Part shown: positions 14,441 through 14,733 of the stretch, one piece after another
Position numbering within the stretch: the stretch's first letter is position 1
Layout: every line of letters starts with the position of its first letter
Origin: SpSt-398 sp033762195
GTDB taxonomy: Bacteria; Bacteroidota; Bacteroidia; Chitinophagales; Chitinophagaceae
NCBI GenBank assembly: GCA_033762195.1
Contig: JANRLV010000153.1
Coordinates: 1 to 14,733 of the forward strand
DNA: 14,733 nucleotides
Reading direction: 5' to 3'
Notes under the pieces: model-generated
Database searches by the model: none
Told to the model about the DNA's origin: nothing
Seen by the model: only the letters and a program-made list of their open reading frames with translations
Translations under genes and position numbers: made by a program

Positions 14441-14733
14441 TTATTTTGAAATCTCCACCTTCTTTTTAATGCCAGTCAAATATAAAACCAGCCAGCCCAA
14501 TAGGGCAGCAACGATGGAACTCAACAGGATAGCCATTTTTGAAGATACTACCAGATCCGGATTTAAAAAGGCCAGCAAGGTAATAAAGATGGACATGGTA
14601 AAGCCGATACCGGCAATGATGCCTGCTACAAGTATGCCACTCCAAAAACGGGCAGGATGAAAAAGGCCACGGGTTTATGCAGGAAATGTTGTAACCGGTA
14701 GGAGGGAGATTCAGCATCCCCCTTTCCTAAAGG
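14441..14733 (-). pseudogene. nhaA: Broken C-terminal part of an NhaA-type Na+/H+ antiporter
   Basis: The gene enters from the right edge. One frame (14733-14629) reads the family segment YRLQHFLHKPVAFFILPVF, then reaches a stop at 14628-14626. A second frame from about 14644 reads SGILVAGIIAGIGFTMSIFI and continues about 50 residues to a natural C-terminus and stop at 14443-14441. In E. coli NhaA, as I recall it, these two segments are separated by about 60 residues, including the GKPLGI helix with functional Lys300. Here they abut at 14644-14646 out of frame, so a segment is missing and the frame is shifted. NhaA exchanges H+ for Na+ across the inner membrane; this copy could not do so. An assembly error near a contig end is an alternative to a true pseudogene. 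Confidence 0.75.

Noticed and set aside
14466..14717. 83-codon minus-strand ORF at the right edge
   Set aside because: It runs in the wrong frame across the NhaA segments; the two other frames give clear NhaA sequence, so this is a shadow.

Overview
The window looks like a chromosomal segment of a Bacteroidota bacterium, most likely Chitinophagaceae-like. Supporting signs are TAnnTTTG-type -7 promoter boxes just upstream of many start codons, few Shine-Dalgarno sequences, a 7TMR-DISM/HisKA_3 histidine kinase, a CarboxypepD_reg-like domain with a TonB-box-like VVVVGY motif, a PafA-type alkaline phosphatase and a type-2 PyrF. No taxonomic search was possible. Most genes are housekeeping; I see no phage, IS, CRISPR array, tRNA or rRNA.

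Layout. 1-162: two small hairpins and a heptamer repeat array, then pyrF (+, pyrimidine synthesis). After a 35-nt near-palindrome comes a compact + strand block: glutaryl-CoA dehydrogenase-type acyl-CoA dehydrogenase, shikimate kinase (aroK) and a DUF423 membrane protein. This block overlaps tail-to-tail with a minus-strand sensor histidine kinase. A divergent promoter region separates the kinase from ftsK (+), which is followed by a LolA-like carrier (+). The ubiX gene (-) converges on lolA.

9078-9406 is the main gene-free stretch. It holds a 20-bp dyad, a perfect FNR-type dyad, a strong + strand terminator with no recognisable + strand gene before it, and a 58-nt inverted repeat. Next come an alpha-oxoamine synthase (-), diverging from a pafA-type alkaline phosphatase (+), and a bidirectional terminator. 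Then come a MuiA-like DUF4140/DUF4139 protein (-) carrying an inserted CarboxypepD_reg-like module, and finally a broken nhaA-type Na+/H+ antiporter (-) that runs off the window.

Functional links are modest. The ftsK-lolA adjacency mirrors gammaproteobacteria. The acyl-CoA dehydrogenase, aroK and DUF423 genes are packed as one transcription unit but have unrelated roles. PafA, LolA, the histidine kinase sensor and the MuiA-like protein all act in the envelope.

I did not find a convincing new defence or metabolic system. The best leads are the possible FNR-linked orphan transcript at about 9180-9331, the frame-broken nhaA with a missing core segment, the TonB-box-like module inside the DUF4139 protein, and the hairpin enclosing that gene's start codon.
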